Counted from the first letter of the stretch, positions 19,038 through 27,910 are shown. The stretch: 55,246 nt of DNA from Methanomassiliicoccaceae archaeon (GCA_003555025.1 PWHV01000021.1:1-55246); one strand, 5' to 3'. Notes: a model not told the origin generated them from the sequence alone. Translations and numbers: made by a program.

Positions 19038-19120
19038 CGTTCTCGCAATGACCATCATCGTTCTCGACCGGATTAACAAACCGCAAGTCAATAAATATCT
19101 GTTACGCTTTCCAGAAGGAG

Positions 19121-19825
19121 ATGTTCTCCCTAGAGGACCTGTTGGCAACCCTGCTGGTCTATCTGCTTCTCGGCGCAGTCATGGCCATCTTCATCCTCCT
19201 CAGGGTGAAGAATGTGGACATCGACACCCGCAAGGTCCTCCACATACTCACGGGGAACTTCGTCTTCATCTGGTGGATGTACGAGAGCCAATTGCCGATG
19301 CTGTTGTTCTTCGCCTTCCCGTTCATGGCCCTGCTGCTCATCGCATCGCCCGTATCAAAAATGGACATCCTGCGCCGCAACATGATCGGCCAGGTTTCGG
19401 CGGAGGGGCATTCCCTGGGTCTGTTCTTCTACGCCTGCACCATCGCCGTGATGGTTCTCGTCTTCTTCGAGAGCTTCGTCGCCGCCTCCATAGGGATAAT
19501 AGCCATGACCTACGGCGACGGCTTCAGCAGTCTGGTGGGGAAGCGCCACGGCAAGCGGGTCATATACAAGGGTAAGACATTGGAGGGGACGGCGGCGGCC
19601 TTCGCCGCCACCTTCGTGATGACCATGGTCGTCCTTGTCTTCTACGACATGCTGATCGCCGGCGGGCACTACACCATATCCTCGATACCGGAGATCCCCC
19701 TCCCGCTGGTTGCGCTTGCGGCTGGGCTTTTCGTGGCGGCGGTGGAGCTGCTGAGCCCGGGAAAGTACGACAACCTGATAACACCGATAGCCACCGCCGC
19801 ACTCATGGTAATGCTGGGGTTCTGA
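19121..19825 (+). CDS. Polyprenol/dolichol-kinase-family membrane protein
   Basis: A 234-residue integral membrane protein with about seven helices. The motif block MTYGDGFSSLVGKRHGK then GKTLEGTAAAFAATF (residues about 128-165) is the CTP-binding signature of the dolichol/phytol/diacylglycerol kinase group (SEC59/VTE5-like). In archaea this could phosphorylate a polyprenol or another isoprenoid alcohol. A VDIDTRKVLHILTGN motif near the N-terminus is also typical. It diverges from the MetV-like gene, with a TATA-like AATAAATATC near 19090, and is followed after 1 bp by a P-loop kinase gene. Substrate is not determined. Confidence 0.8.
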   Translation: MFSLEDLLATLLVYLLLGAVMAIFILLRVKNVDIDTRKVLHILTGNFVFIWWMYESQLPMLLFFAFPFMALLLIASPVSKMDILRRNMIGQVSAEGHSLGLFFYACTIAVMVLVFFESFVAASIGIIAMTYGDGFSSLVGKRHGKRVIYKGKTLEGTAAAFAATFVMTMVVLVFYDMLIAGGHYTISSIPEIPLPLVALAAGLFVAAVELLSPGKYDNLITPIATAALMVMLGF

Positions 19826-19826
19826 A

Positions 19827-20387
19827 ATGGGCTGGTATATCATCGATGGCATGGACGGATGCGGCAAGAACACCGTGGCCGATGCGCTCTCGGCCGCTCT
19901 TGCCAAGAGGGGCAGGAGCAGCCATGTGCACACCCACCCCTCGGAGCTGATCACCGGCAGGATATCGCGGCGGCTGCTGCAGGGGGAGGGGAAGGGGATG
20001 CAGGCCTTCGCCACGGTCTTCTTCATACTCGACGTGCTGATAAGCCTGGCGCGGATGCGTCGCTGGAGGGCCTATGACGACATCGTGTTCGTACGTTACA
20101 TAATGGCCGTCGCCTATCTGCCCGACCCGTTGGTCGAGAAGGGGTACTACCTGGTGGCCAAGGTGCTTCCCATGCCTGAGCATCTGATACTGGTCGACAC
20201 CCCGCCGGAGATGGCCATGTGCCGGATCGTCGACAGGGGATACGACCTGGAGATGTTCGAGACCGTCGACAAGCTCTCACGCATAAGGCAGAGGATGCTG
20301 CGCCTCAGCTCCAAGGGCTGGAAGGTGCTCGACAACTCCGACTCCATGGACGGCATCGAGCGGCAGGTGGAGGAGTACCTCGGCTGA
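19827..20387 (+). CDS. Thymidylate-kinase-like P-loop protein
   Basis: A 186-residue nucleoside-monophosphate-kinase-like P-loop protein. The Walker A region is DGMDGCGKNTVAD, with Asn in the position after Lys where thymidylate kinase has Thr. A later DTPPEMAMCRI resembles the thymidylate kinase LID-side motif, and the segment DIVFVRYIMAVAYLPDP resembles the DRY/YSS region. The ATG is 1 bp after the polyprenol-kinase stop, so both are one operon. It could be a thymidylate kinase, or a kinase acting with its neighbour on a lipid phosphate. The Asn substitution makes normal activity uncertain. Confidence 0.7.
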   Translation: MGWYIIDGMDGCGKNTVADALSAALAKRGRSSHVHTHPSELITGRISRRLLQGEGKGMQAFATVFFILDVLISLARMRRWRAYDDIVFVRYIMAVAYLPDPLVEKGYYLVAKVLPMPEHLILVDTPPEMAMCRIVDRGYDLEMFETVDKLSRIRQRMLRLSSKGWKVLDNSDSMDGIERQVEEYLG

Positions 20388-20397
20388 GGAGCCAATC

Positions 20398-20406
20398 TGT
20401 TTATAA
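20398..20406 (+). promoter_or_regulatory. TATA box for dys
   Basis: TGTTTATAATTG precedes the dys ATG by about 30-40 bp; transcription would begin near 20430. A leader of only a few nt is expected. Seen in sequence; role inferred. Confidence 0.55.
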
Positions 20407-20436
20407 TTGTTGACCGACTAGACCATCAACGATACC

Positions 20437-21378
20437 ATGAGAGAGATGGTCCCGGTCCAGGACATAGTGCCCCGCGAGGGCATGAGCGTTAAGGAGATGA
20501 TCGATGCCATGGGCTCGTCGGGCGGGTTCACCGCCCGCAAGCTGCATCAGGCCTTGGAGGTCATGCGCAGGATGATGGGGTCTCGCGACTGCCTGCGTTT
20601 CCTTTCCTTCCCCGCCTGCATAATGGCCACCGGGACCCGGGGCGTGATCGTGGAGATGGTCCGGCGCGGCATGGTGGATGTTATCATCACCACCTGCGGC
20701 ACCCTCGACCATGACCTCGCCCGCGCTTGGAAGGATTACTACCACGGGGACTTCAACCTCGATGACGCCGAGCTGCGCCACGAGGGAGTGAACCGTCTGG
20801 GGAACGTGCTCGTTCCCGACGAATGCTACGGGGAGCTTCTAGAGGAGAAGCTGCTCCCCATGCTGGAGGAGATAACCTCCTCCAGACCCTCCATCAGCAC
20901 CCACGAGCTCATCGACGAGGTGGGCTCGCGCATAGAGGACGAGGACAGCCTGTTGCACTGGTGCCACCGGAAGGGGGTGAAGGTTTTCGTCCCCGGCATA
21001 ACCGACGGCTCGTTCGGCAGCCAGCTCTGGATGGTGTACCAGGAGAGGCGCGACCTGCGCATAGACCTTTTCGCCGACGAGCAGGCGCTGTCCGACCTGA
21101 CATTCGACGCCCCCGAGACGGGCGCGGTCGTCGTCGGAGGGGGGATATCGAAGCACCACACCATATGGTGGAACCAGTTCCGCGGGGGCCTGGACCACGC
21201 GGTTTACCTGACCACGGCGATGGAGTACGACGGCTCCCTCTCGGGGGCGCAGATACGCGAGGCGGTGTCCTGGGGGAAGGTCAAGGAGACCGCCCACCAG
21301 GTCACGGTGGAGGGCGACGCCACCATTTCGCTGCCGCTGCTGTTGGCGGCGCTGCTGGACGAGGGGCTGGAAGGATGA
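20437..21378 (+). CDS. dys: Deoxyhypusine synthase
   Basis: A 313-residue NAD-dependent enzyme that transfers the aminobutyl group of spermidine to a lysine of aIF5A, essential for translation. The catalytic Lys is K239 in GGGISKHHTIWWNQ. NAD-binding and other family stretches are VIITTCGTLDHDLAR, GSRIEDEDSLLHWC and YLTTAMEYDGSLSGAQ. The start codon is preceded by a TATA box and only a short leader. Its TGA overlaps the ATG of the next dehydrogenase (ATGA), so the two are co-translated. Assignment is firm. Confidence 0.96.
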   Translation: MREMVPVQDIVPREGMSVKEMIDAMGSSGGFTARKLHQALEVMRRMMGSRDCLRFLSFPACIMATGTRGVIVEMVRRGMVDVIITTCGTLDHDLARAWKDYYHGDFNLDDAELRHEGVNRLGNVLVPDECYGELLEEKLLPMLEEITSSRPSISTHELIDEVGSRIEDEDSLLHWCHRKGVKVFVPGITDGSFGSQLWMVYQERRDLRIDLFADEQALSDLTFDAPETGAVVVGGGISKHHTIWWNQFRGGLDHAVYLTTAMEYDGSLSGAQIREAVSWGKVKETAHQVTVEGDATISLPLLLAALLDEGLEG

Positions 21379-22376
21379 GGATAGCGGTGCTTCCCGGGGA
21401 CGGCATCGGCCCGGAGGTCATCAGGGCCGCCGAGGCGGCACTCCGCGAGCTGGTGCCTGAGATGGAGTTGGTCCATGGTGACGTGGGTCTCGAATGCCAC
21501 TCCCGGCGCGGCGAGTACCTCCCTGAAGAGACCATAGACCTCATCAAGGGGACCGACGCCGCCCTGTTCGGGGCCATAAGCACCCCGTTGCGCACCGAAG
21601 GCTACCGCTCCCCCATCTTGACGATGCGCAAAGAGCTCGACCTCTACGCCAACCTCCGCCCGGTGAAGAACCTCGCCCCCGGCGTGGGCCTGGTGGACCT
21701 GGACGTGATCATCGTCCGGGAGAACACCGAGGGGATGTACACCGGCGACGAGTCCGTCGACGCGGACGGTGTAACCCTCGGAAGACGGGTGTCCCGCCGC
21801 GCCTGCGAGCGCATCTGCCGCTTCGCCCGCGAGCACGGGGAGTCATCCGGAAGGAGCAGGCTGACCTGCGTCCACAAGGCCAACGTGCTGCGCCGCTCCG
21901 ACGGCCTGTTCCGCGATGTGTTCTACGATACGGCAACAGGCTCCCATATGAGCTGCGGCGACATGCTGGTGGACGCCGCGGCGGCGGAGATGGTGGTCCG
22001 CCCGGAGGCGTTGGACGTCATCGTCACCTTGAACCTCTACGGCGACATCCTCTCCGACGAGGCCGCAGCATTGGCCGGAGGGCTGGGCGTGGCCCCTTCC
22101 GCGAACATCGGCGACAGGCATGCCCTGTTCGAGCCGGTGCACGGCAGCGCCCCGGACATCGCCGGCAGGAATGTGGCCAACCCCAGCGCCGCCCTGCTCT
22201 CGGCGGCGATGATGCTCGAGCACCTCGATATGGAGGACGAGGCCGACGCCCTGCGTTCCGCTCTGCGCGGGACCGTTGCGGCCGGCGGCCGCACCCGCGA
22301 CCTCGGCGGAAACCTGGGTACCGAGGAGTTCGCCTCGCTGGTCGTTGAAGGGCTGCGGCGCCGTCGAGCGCTCTGA
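21375..22376 (+). CDS. Isocitrate/isopropylmalate/homoisocitrate-type dehydrogenase
   Basis: A 333-residue beta-decarboxylating dehydrogenase. It has the N-terminal LPGDGIGPEVI, the substrate region SPILTMRKELDLYANLRPVK with the usual Ser and Arg residues, VRENTEGMYTGDE, the catalytic Lys in VHKANVLRRSDG, and the metal/NAD part GDILSDEAAALAGGLGVAPSANIG and EPVHGSAPDIAG. Members differ only subtly in substrate. In methanogens AksF (homoisocitrate-type) makes 2-oxosuberate for coenzyme B, and LeuB works on leucine; this gene could be either, or isocitrate dehydrogenase. It overlaps dys by 4 bp. No leucine or coenzyme B genes flank it. Confidence 0.85.
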   Translation: MRIAVLPGDGIGPEVIRAAEAALRELVPEMELVHGDVGLECHSRRGEYLPEETIDLIKGTDAALFGAISTPLRTEGYRSPILTMRKELDLYANLRPVKNLAPGVGLVDLDVIIVRENTEGMYTGDESVDADGVTLGRRVSRRACERICRFAREHGESSGRSRLTCVHKANVLRRSDGLFRDVFYDTATGSHMSCGDMLVDAAAAEMVVRPEALDVIVTLNLYGDILSDEAAALAGGLGVAPSANIGDRHALFEPVHGSAPDIAGRNVANPSAALLSAAMMLEHLDMEDEADALRSALRGTVAAGGRTRDLGGNLGTEEFASLVVEGLRRRRAL

Positions 22377-22385
22377 ACCCGCTTC

Positions 22386-23249
22386 TCAACCATGATTCTT
22401 GGGCGGGGCGGCCTCCAGAGGGGCGCCGTCAAGCAACGGCGCCAATCTTTTCACGGCCTCGTCCATTGAATCGCCCTCGAACTTTAGGACGATCGCGCCC
22501 CGGGGGCACAGCTCGGCGCATCTTCCGCAAGCTCTGCACATCTCGTTGTTTATCTGTGCCCTGCCCTCTGACAGAGTTATCGCGTCAACGAAGCATGACC
22601 CTTCCGCGCATTTGCCGCAGCCTATGCAGCCTTCGCCCACCTCCACGCTGACACCGGGCATGGGCTTGATGCTGCGGCCCAGATCATCATCCAGGAACGG
22701 TATCATCTTCCACAGGCAGCAGCAGGGGCAGCAGTTGCATATGGTCAGGAGCTCCTCCTTAGGCCCAGTGTTCAGCCATAGGCTGTCCAGCTTGTTCCTG
22801 CCGATGAGATGCACCAGCCCCGCGTCCTGGCAGCGCTGCACGTGCTCCAGGGCCTCGGCGGTGGACACCCTCCGGCCCAGGGACTCGGGTATCCTCGACG
22901 CCCCCGGACCAAGGAACACGCATCCCAGCTCGCGGGGGTAGTCCTCGCATCCGTTGGAGTCCCGGCAGATGCAATGGCGCATCACCGTGGCGCCATCGTG
23001 GCCGCGTATCATCTCCTTCAGCACATCAGAGGGGAGGACGACGTCCCTGCCGGCGTCGACCTCGATGTCCAGGTCTATGACCCTCGCCGCGTTGTCGCGG
23101 GGCAGTATCATCATGTCGTCGCCGTCGAAGAACGCTTTCCCTATCGCCCTCTTGAGCACGGGGACCCTGGTCAGCCGCGAGAAGGCGAAGCGGCTGGCGA
23201 AGCTGCGCTTGATCAGCGCCACATAGAGCTCGCTCAAGGAGCGGGGCAT
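22386..23249 (-). CDS. 4Fe-4S ferredoxin-domain protein with Cys-rich N-terminal region
   Basis: A 287-residue iron-sulfur protein. Residues about 95-115 have HCICRDSNGCEDYPRELGC, and about 175-185 an unusual ICNCCPCCC cluster. Then two ferredoxin motifs follow: CIGCGKCAEGSC and CRACGRCAELCP, each fit for a [4Fe-4S] cluster. The N-terminal cysteines may bind additional Fe-S or another metal. The start is the ATG at 23249, preceded by GGAGG seven bases away and by the CDF stop; the longer frame starting at 23270 overlaps it. It is co-transcribed with the CDF transporter and QueG-like genes upstream. No exact function known; a low-potential electron carrier or reductase is likely. Confidence 0.75.
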   Translation of the reverse strand: MPRSLSELYVALIKRSFASRFAFSRLTRVPVLKRAIGKAFFDGDDMMILPRDNAARVIDLDIEVDAGRDVVLPSDVLKEMIRGHDGATVMRHCICRDSNGCEDYPRELGCVFLGPGASRIPESLGRRVSTAEALEHVQRCQDAGLVHLIGRNKLDSLWLNTGPKEELLTICNCCPCCCLWKMIPFLDDDLGRSIKPMPGVSVEVGEGCIGCGKCAEGSCFVDAITLSEGRAQINNEMCRACGRCAELCPRGAIVLKFEGDSMDEAVKRLAPLLDGAPLEAAPPKNHG

Positions 23250-23250
23250 C

Positions 23251-24192
23251 TCATGCCTCCTCGTCCTCAAGGTGGTTGTGCTCTTCGTCAGGGTCCTGTA
23301 TGACCAGGTCGGGGGGGCAGCTGGGCCGGTGCTCCGGCCTCAGGGTGACGTGGTTTATCCCGTGCTCCTGTATCAAATGCCTCTCCACCTCGGTCAGCAG
23401 GCGGTCGGCCTCGGACACCGGCAGGTCCTCGGTGAGGGAGACGTGGGCCTCCATATGGACCTCGCACTCGCTGAGCTGCCACACATGTATGTGATGCAGG
23501 CCGTCGATGCCGTCCATCGAGGCCACCTCGTCCTCCATGGAGAACAGGTCCAGGTCGGGAGGGGCGAACTGCATGAAGATGCGCACCGCATCGAGTATCA
23601 GCTTGCCCGAGAAATACATCAGCGCCAGGCTGATGGCGATGGTGATGACGCTGTCCACCCAATACGCCTGCCAGACGATCATCGCCGCTCCGCCCGCCAT
23701 CACCGTCAAGGAGGTGGCCATGTCGGTCAGCAGGTGCAGGTAGGCGGACTTCATGTTGAGGTTCTCGCGGGAATCCGCATGGAGCAGCCAGGCGCAGAAG
23801 CCGTTCACCCCCACCGCGGCGCCGCCGAGGATCAGCAGCAGGGCGCCATCGATGACCTGTGGGTCGGCAAGGCGCTGATAGGCCTCCACGATGAGGAAGA
23901 GGGAGACGGCGAAGAGCACCAGGCCGTTCACCAGCGCCGCCATGAGCTCGGCGCGCTTGTAACCGAAGGTCTTCTGAGGGGTGCATCTCTTACGGCGCAG
24001 CCTGGTGGCAACCCAGGACATGGAGAGGGCGAGGACGTCGGTGAGGTTGTGCAGGGCGTCCGATATGAGGGCCAGACTGCCGGTGAGGACGCCGCCCAGA
24101 AGCTGGGCCGCGGTGATGAGCATGTTGAGAAGCACACTCACTCCGAGCCGTCTGCCCCTGAGCTCCGGATGGCCGTGTCCTGCGCCCATCAT
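23251..24192 (-). CDS. Cation diffusion facilitator (Zn/Co-type) transporter
   Basis: A 313-residue CDF efflux transporter for divalent metal ions. Six membrane helices are evident. The metal-site motifs are SDALHNLTDVLALSM (helix 2) and YLHLLTDMATSLTV (helix 5). The C-terminal cytoplasmic domain has GLHHIHVWQLSE with the His pair, and a His/Glu/Asp-rich tail (DEEHNHLEDEEA) that may bind metal. The ATG at 24192 overlaps the preceding gene's TGA (ATGATG). It lies between an iron-sulfur ferredoxin and a QueG-like iron-sulfur gene, so a role in metal homeostasis for the cluster is possible. Confidence 0.92.
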   Translation of the reverse strand: MMGAGHGHPELRGRRLGVSVLLNMLITAAQLLGGVLTGSLALISDALHNLTDVLALSMSWVATRLRRKRCTPQKTFGYKRAELMAALVNGLVLFAVSLFLIVEAYQRLADPQVIDGALLLILGGAAVGVNGFCAWLLHADSRENLNMKSAYLHLLTDMATSLTVMAGGAAMIVWQAYWVDSVITIAISLALMYFSGKLILDAVRIFMQFAPPDLDLFSMEDEVASMDGIDGLHHIHVWQLSECEVHMEAHVSLTEDLPVSEADRLLTEVERHLIQEHGINHVTLRPEHRPSCPPDLVIQDPDEEHNHLEDEEA

Positions 24193-24980
24193 CTTACCCC
24201 GTGGCGCCTGATGTGCCCCCACTGCGACCTTGGGCCTTCCTGGTCATAGGTGGAGACGTCCTTGTTCCTCCAAAGGTCACGGTCCTCCCCCACCGGGCAG
24301 ACGCGGACGCACATCCCGCAGGGGGATATTCCTTTTCGGCTCAGGCCTTCGGTGTAAGCGATGCACGCCTGCGCATCGGTCCTTCCCTCCGGATAACCGC
24401 GCTCGTCGATGGCCGCGGCTGGGCACTTCCTTGCGCAGAGACCGCAATCGATGCACAGATCCTCTTCCAAAGGAGCGTCGGCGGGCAGCTCCGCGCCGGT
24501 GATCAGGGAGGTGAACCTCACCCTCGGACCGAAACGAGGGGTCAGCACGGAGTTGTTCACCCCGAACGCGCCCATGCCGGCGAGGACGGCGGCGTGGCGG
24601 TGGGAGAAGAAGGCGGCCGGTTCGCGCTTCAACGCCTCGATGCCCGCATAGCCGTCGCGCGGAATGTAGGCGGACGGGTGCCCCCTCTCCTCCAGAAAGA
24701 CGGAGAGGCGGTAGCAGGCGCTGTCGAGAAGCATGTTCACCGTCCGGTAGGTCTCCGCGTACCATATGGATGGAGCGCTGTCGATGGCGGGCATCGGCAA
24801 CGGGATCCCTATCACCACCACGCTGCGCGCCAGAGGCACTATGCTCCTCGGCCTCGCCTCCGGGGGCACGAATGGATGGAACGGAGGTTCGTCCCAGGCG
24901 CTCGCGTCGGCGATGCCCATCAGCGGAACGTCCATGTCGGCGCATTTGGACTCCAGGTCCCTGCGCAGCTCGGTGCTCAT
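24189..24980 (-). CDS. QueG-like 4Fe-4S double-cluster protein
   Basis: A 263-residue relative of epoxyqueuosine reductase. It has an N-terminal region with ARSVVVIGIPLPM, then GMGAFGVNNSVLTPRFGPRVRF, and two [4Fe-4S] Cys sets: CIDCGLCARKCPAAAI and CGMCVRVCPVG. This resembles the 10674-11396 protein but keeps more of the N-terminal half. Queuosine itself is not expected in archaea, so the function is likely a different iron-sulfur reductase. It precedes the CDF gene with a 4-bp overlap and follows a geranylgeranyl-reductase gene by 35 bp. Annotation as a reductase is a family inference. Confidence 0.75.
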   Translation of the reverse strand: MSTELRRDLESKCADMDVPLMGIADASAWDEPPFHPFVPPEARPRSIVPLARSVVVIGIPLPMPAIDSAPSIWYAETYRTVNMLLDSACYRLSVFLEERGHPSAYIPRDGYAGIEALKREPAAFFSHRHAAVLAGMGAFGVNNSVLTPRFGPRVRFTSLITGAELPADAPLEEDLCIDCGLCARKCPAAAIDERGYPEGRTDAQACIAYTEGLSRKGISPCGMCVRVCPVGEDRDLWRNKDVSTYDQEGPRSQWGHIRRHGVR

Positions 24981-25015
24981 GATACCAGCGTATCGGAGAA
25001 TCGGTATTTAGATTC

Positions 25016-26206
25016 TCACGCCCTCCTCATCCTGCTCACCTTCAGGCCCTGCGAGCCGGAAAGCAGGCGGCGCAGCCCTCCCAGGTCCATCTCCTCCGCC
25101 GCCCCCGCGAACGCCTCCAGCTCGCCAGGGGGGACGGCCTCGCTCATGAGCAGGCCCGCGGCCAGGTAGCGTTGGCGGGCGTCGAGGGAGGGGTCATGCC
25201 ATATGCCCAATATGGCGTCCTTGACCTCCCCTCCGTATCCCAGCTCCTCGCCCATCACCGCCCGCAGGCTGCGGTCGTAGGACTCCGGGCCGAGGGCGGC
25301 CGCCTCCCCCGCGACCAGGCCGCAGAGGTATGCGGGTATGATGCCCTCCCCCACGAATGCCAGGGTCTGGCCGGCGGCATCGCCGGCGAACAGGATGTTG
25401 CCCCGGGAGGGCCCTCCTTGGAATCCTGGTACGGGGGCGTCCCCTGTCTTCACCTCGACCACCGACCCACTGTCGAAATATGAGGACACGATGGGATTGT
25501 CCTCTATCCATCCCATGACCCTCTGGCGCATCCTCTCCGCCGGACCCACCTCGGCGAGTCCCACATTGGCCCTGTCCCTGCCCTTGGGGATTATCCAGCC
25601 GTATCCGAGACCGACCTCCTCCTCAAGGAATATCTGCATGCATCGGGGCAAGGCGCGTTTCGAGACCATCTCGAACTCGGCGCCGCGGGCCACCATGTCC
25701 TCCGCGTTCCAGCACACCCCCGCCATCTTGGCCACCGTCGAATGGACCCCGTCGGCGGCGACCACCACCTTCGGTTCCACCTCCTTCTCGACACCGCGCA
25801 TCCTGACGGTGGCGGATGTCACGCGGTCCCCGTCCATAGAGAGGGATGTCAGGGCGCTATCAGCATGCACCGAAGCCCCCGCCTCCGCTGCCTTGGCAGC
25901 CAGCAGCTTGTCCAGGATCTTCCGTTCCACCGTCACCGACGCCCATTGCTCCCCGTGGTTGCTGAGGGTCAGCTCGCGGCCGATGTGGAAACGGGTGTGG
26001 TCCTGGGTGGAGCTCACGGCCTGACGCGGCAGCTTCAGGCCCGAACGCAGAAGGAGGGAGCGCCCGATGACCTCCCCGCACTGCACCGGCGAGCCGATCT
26101 CGCGCTTCCTGTCAACCGCCAGCACCTTGGCGCCCGCAGCGGCGGCGGCAGCTGCCGCCCCGCTTCCCGCGGGCCCCATCCCAATAACCAGAACATCCAA
26201 CTCCAT
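25016..26206 (-). CDS. Geranylgeranyl reductase family protein (digeranylgeranylglycerophospholipid reductase-like)
   Basis: A 396-residue FAD protein that in archaea saturates the double bonds of geranylgeranyl lipid chains. The FAD motif is VIGMGPAGSGAAAA at the N-terminus, followed by DRKREIGSPVQCGEV, whose Cys is near the flavin in this family. Also seen are VAADGVHSTVAKMAG, YGWIIPKGRDRANVG and LFAGDAAGQTLAFVGEGI. The length fits. It lies in a leftward block, 1 bp after a second FAD protein of the same superfamily. The pair suggests different lipid or quinone substrates, but neither is certain from sequence. Confidence 0.88.
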   Translation of the reverse strand: MELDVLVIGMGPAGSGAAAAAAAAGAKVLAVDRKREIGSPVQCGEVIGRSLLLRSGLKLPRQAVSSTQDHTRFHIGRELTLSNHGEQWASVTVERKILDKLLAAKAAEAGASVHADSALTSLSMDGDRVTSATVRMRGVEKEVEPKVVVAADGVHSTVAKMAGVCWNAEDMVARGAEFEMVSKRALPRCMQIFLEEEVGLGYGWIIPKGRDRANVGLAEVGPAERMRQRVMGWIEDNPIVSSYFDSGSVVEVKTGDAPVPGFQGGPSRGNILFAGDAAGQTLAFVGEGIIPAYLCGLVAGEAAALGPESYDRSLRAVMGEELGYGGEVKDAILGIWHDPSLDARQRYLAAGLLMSEAVPPGELEAFAGAAEEMDLGGLRRLLSGSQGLKVSRMRRA

Positions 26207-26207
26207 A

Positions 26208-27257
26208 TTACCACCCGTACTTGAAGGACTTCAGGAAGGCGCGTGCCACCCGGGAGTCCTCTCCTCCTCTCAAAAGGGCCGCCAGCATCGGGAGGGTCCG
26301 GTATCCTTGAGCGAAAGGTCTCATGAACAGCTCCATCCTGCGGTCGTCCCATGCCTTGCAGGCCCCATATGCCTCTTGGAAAAGGGGGTCGGAGAAACCG
26401 CTACCCGACCACCAACGCTGATACGAACCCATGTCCTGGGAGGCAATGGCCTCCGCGGCCTTGGTCGCTGAGAGCATGGCCACCCTGATCCCTCCGAACG
26501 ACAGCGGGTTCACCATGGAACCGGCGTCCCCCAGGAGGCAGGCGCCAGTGGATGCCACCTTGCGGACGCCGCCGATGGGGATATGCCTCCCGCCCTTCTC
26601 CACCGCCCGCCGGGGCCGATCGTCGCATCCGCGGGGAAAACCTTGGTTGGACATGTCCCCGCAGGGGAATCTCCACCGGTATCCTCCCCGATACCTCTCC
26701 CCGTAGAAGAACTCGATCACGCCTTGCTCGGCCTCTTCATCGACGAGGTATTGCTCCACGGGGATGCTGGCCGCGGGGACCTCCTCGAAAAGCGACCGGC
26801 GCACCGTGGAGAAGGCCCCGTCAGCGCCCACCACGGTGCGGCAGCATATCTCTCCCCCATCGGTGCGGAGGATGATGTGTCCTCCTTCGCGGACCGCCTT
26901 GCGCAGCGATGCCTTCTCAAGCTCCGCCCTTCCCTCCAGTTCGCTGTGCAGCGAGCGCAGGAACGACGGCCGGTCGATGACCGCCCCTTCGGACTTCTCC
27001 TCTATGACTATGCCTCCGGGCCAATGCTCCCTCACCGCGTGTATCCTGTCCCTGACGTGCCTCAACGGCAGCGCCGACTCCTTGAACGACCGTAGGCTGA
27101 GGGCCTCGCCGCAACTGGCATGGTAACGGTCGTAGCGGCGTTCGGAGAGACGGTCGAGCACCAGGATGTCCGCTGACGGGTCGAGCTCGGCGAGGCGGCG
27201 GGCGCAGACGCTGCCCGACACGCCCGCGCCGATGACCGCCACGTCAACGCGCCTCAT
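26208..27257 (-). CDS. FAD-dependent oxidoreductase, geranylgeranyl-reductase superfamily
   Basis: A 349-residue flavoprotein, shorter and more divergent than the reductase after it. It has GAGVSGSVCARRLAE at the N-terminus, GADGAFSTVRRSLF in the middle, and LLGDAGSMVNPLSFGGIRVAM as the FAD-binding GD motif. The YHASCGEALS segment holds a Cys where the family has the CG motif. The start MRRVDVAVIG at 27257 overlaps the upstream membrane gene by 4 bp (ATGA). A longer open frame upstream is not supported. Substrate unknown; a lipid desaturase or reductase is the best guess. Confidence 0.75.
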   Translation of the reverse strand: MRRVDVAVIGAGVSGSVCARRLAELDPSADILVLDRLSERRYDRYHASCGEALSLRSFKESALPLRHVRDRIHAVREHWPGGIVIEEKSEGAVIDRPSFLRSLHSELEGRAELEKASLRKAVREGGHIILRTDGGEICCRTVVGADGAFSTVRRSLFEEVPAASIPVEQYLVDEEAEQGVIEFFYGERYRGGYRWRFPCGDMSNQGFPRGCDDRPRRAVEKGGRHIPIGGVRKVASTGACLLGDAGSMVNPLSFGGIRVAMLSATKAAEAIASQDMGSYQRWWSGSGFSDPLFQEAYGACKAWDDRRMELFMRPFAQGYRTLPMLAALLRGGEDSRVARAFLKSFKYGW

Positions 27258-27910
27258 GGACGGCCGCTCCTGCCGGCGGAGACGCAGTCCACCAGGCTGT
27301 ATCCGAAATCGAAGCTCAGCAACATGAAGAGATACGCGAAAGAGGGGAACACGCCTATTGCGCAGAGGCCGAGCACCGCCATCTTCAGGAAGGGACGCTG
27401 GTGCAGCGCCCAGTGCCACCAGGTCTCCAGGTCGTCAACCCCCTCTATATCGTTGGCCCGTTCATCGATGAAGGTCGCCGCCACGAGCAGGGCGGCGCCG
27501 CCGAGGCTGAACTGCAGACTCCCCTCCAGGATGCCGGCGGCCGCCATGACGATGGCTATCAGGAAGCCTACTATGAAGCCCCGGTTGTCATACTTTCCCG
27601 CCAGCAGCAGGCCGATGAGCATTCCGAGCCCGATGGTGGCCGTCGCCATGTCGTTTATCATCATATAACCCAGCCATATTCCGCTGGGGAACGACAAGGC
27701 CAAGGCCTTCCTCCGATCGAAACAGCCAACATCATAGGCCTGGTCCCCGTACTTGATCAGGGAGCCCAGGACGATGTACGAGACCGGAAGGGAGAGCAGG
27801 AAGAGGGACATCATCCCATCGATGTGCAGGAATAGGTAGGCTATGGAGACGCTGGCGATGGATAGAGCGATGAACAACGGGCCCATCTTGTCCGGAAACG
27901 GTCCTCTCAT
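27254..27910 (-). CDS. Multi-pass membrane protein, unknown function
   Basis: A 218-residue protein with about six or seven membrane helices and short loops. Examples are PLFIALSIASVSIAYLFLH near the start, MMSLFLLSLPVSYIVLG, MINDMATATIGLGMLIGLLL and GFLIAIVMAAAGILEGSL. The loop GDQAYDVGCFDRRKAL and the loop DDLETWWHWALHQRP are conserved-looking charged stretches. I do not recognise a family. It is the first gene of a leftward operon with two flavoproteins, its stop overlapping the second gene's ATG. Co-location suggests lipid synthesis or a membrane redox function. Confidence 0.6.
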   Translation of the reverse strand: MRGPFPDKMGPLFIALSIASVSIAYLFLHIDGMMSLFLLSLPVSYIVLGSLIKYGDQAYDVGCFDRRKALALSFPSGIWLGYMMINDMATATIGLGMLIGLLLAGKYDNRGFIVGFLIAIVMAAAGILEGSLQFSLGGAALLVAATFIDERANDIEGVDDLETWWHWALHQRPFLKMAVLGLCAIGVFPSFAYLFMLLSFDFGYSLVDCVSAGRSGRP

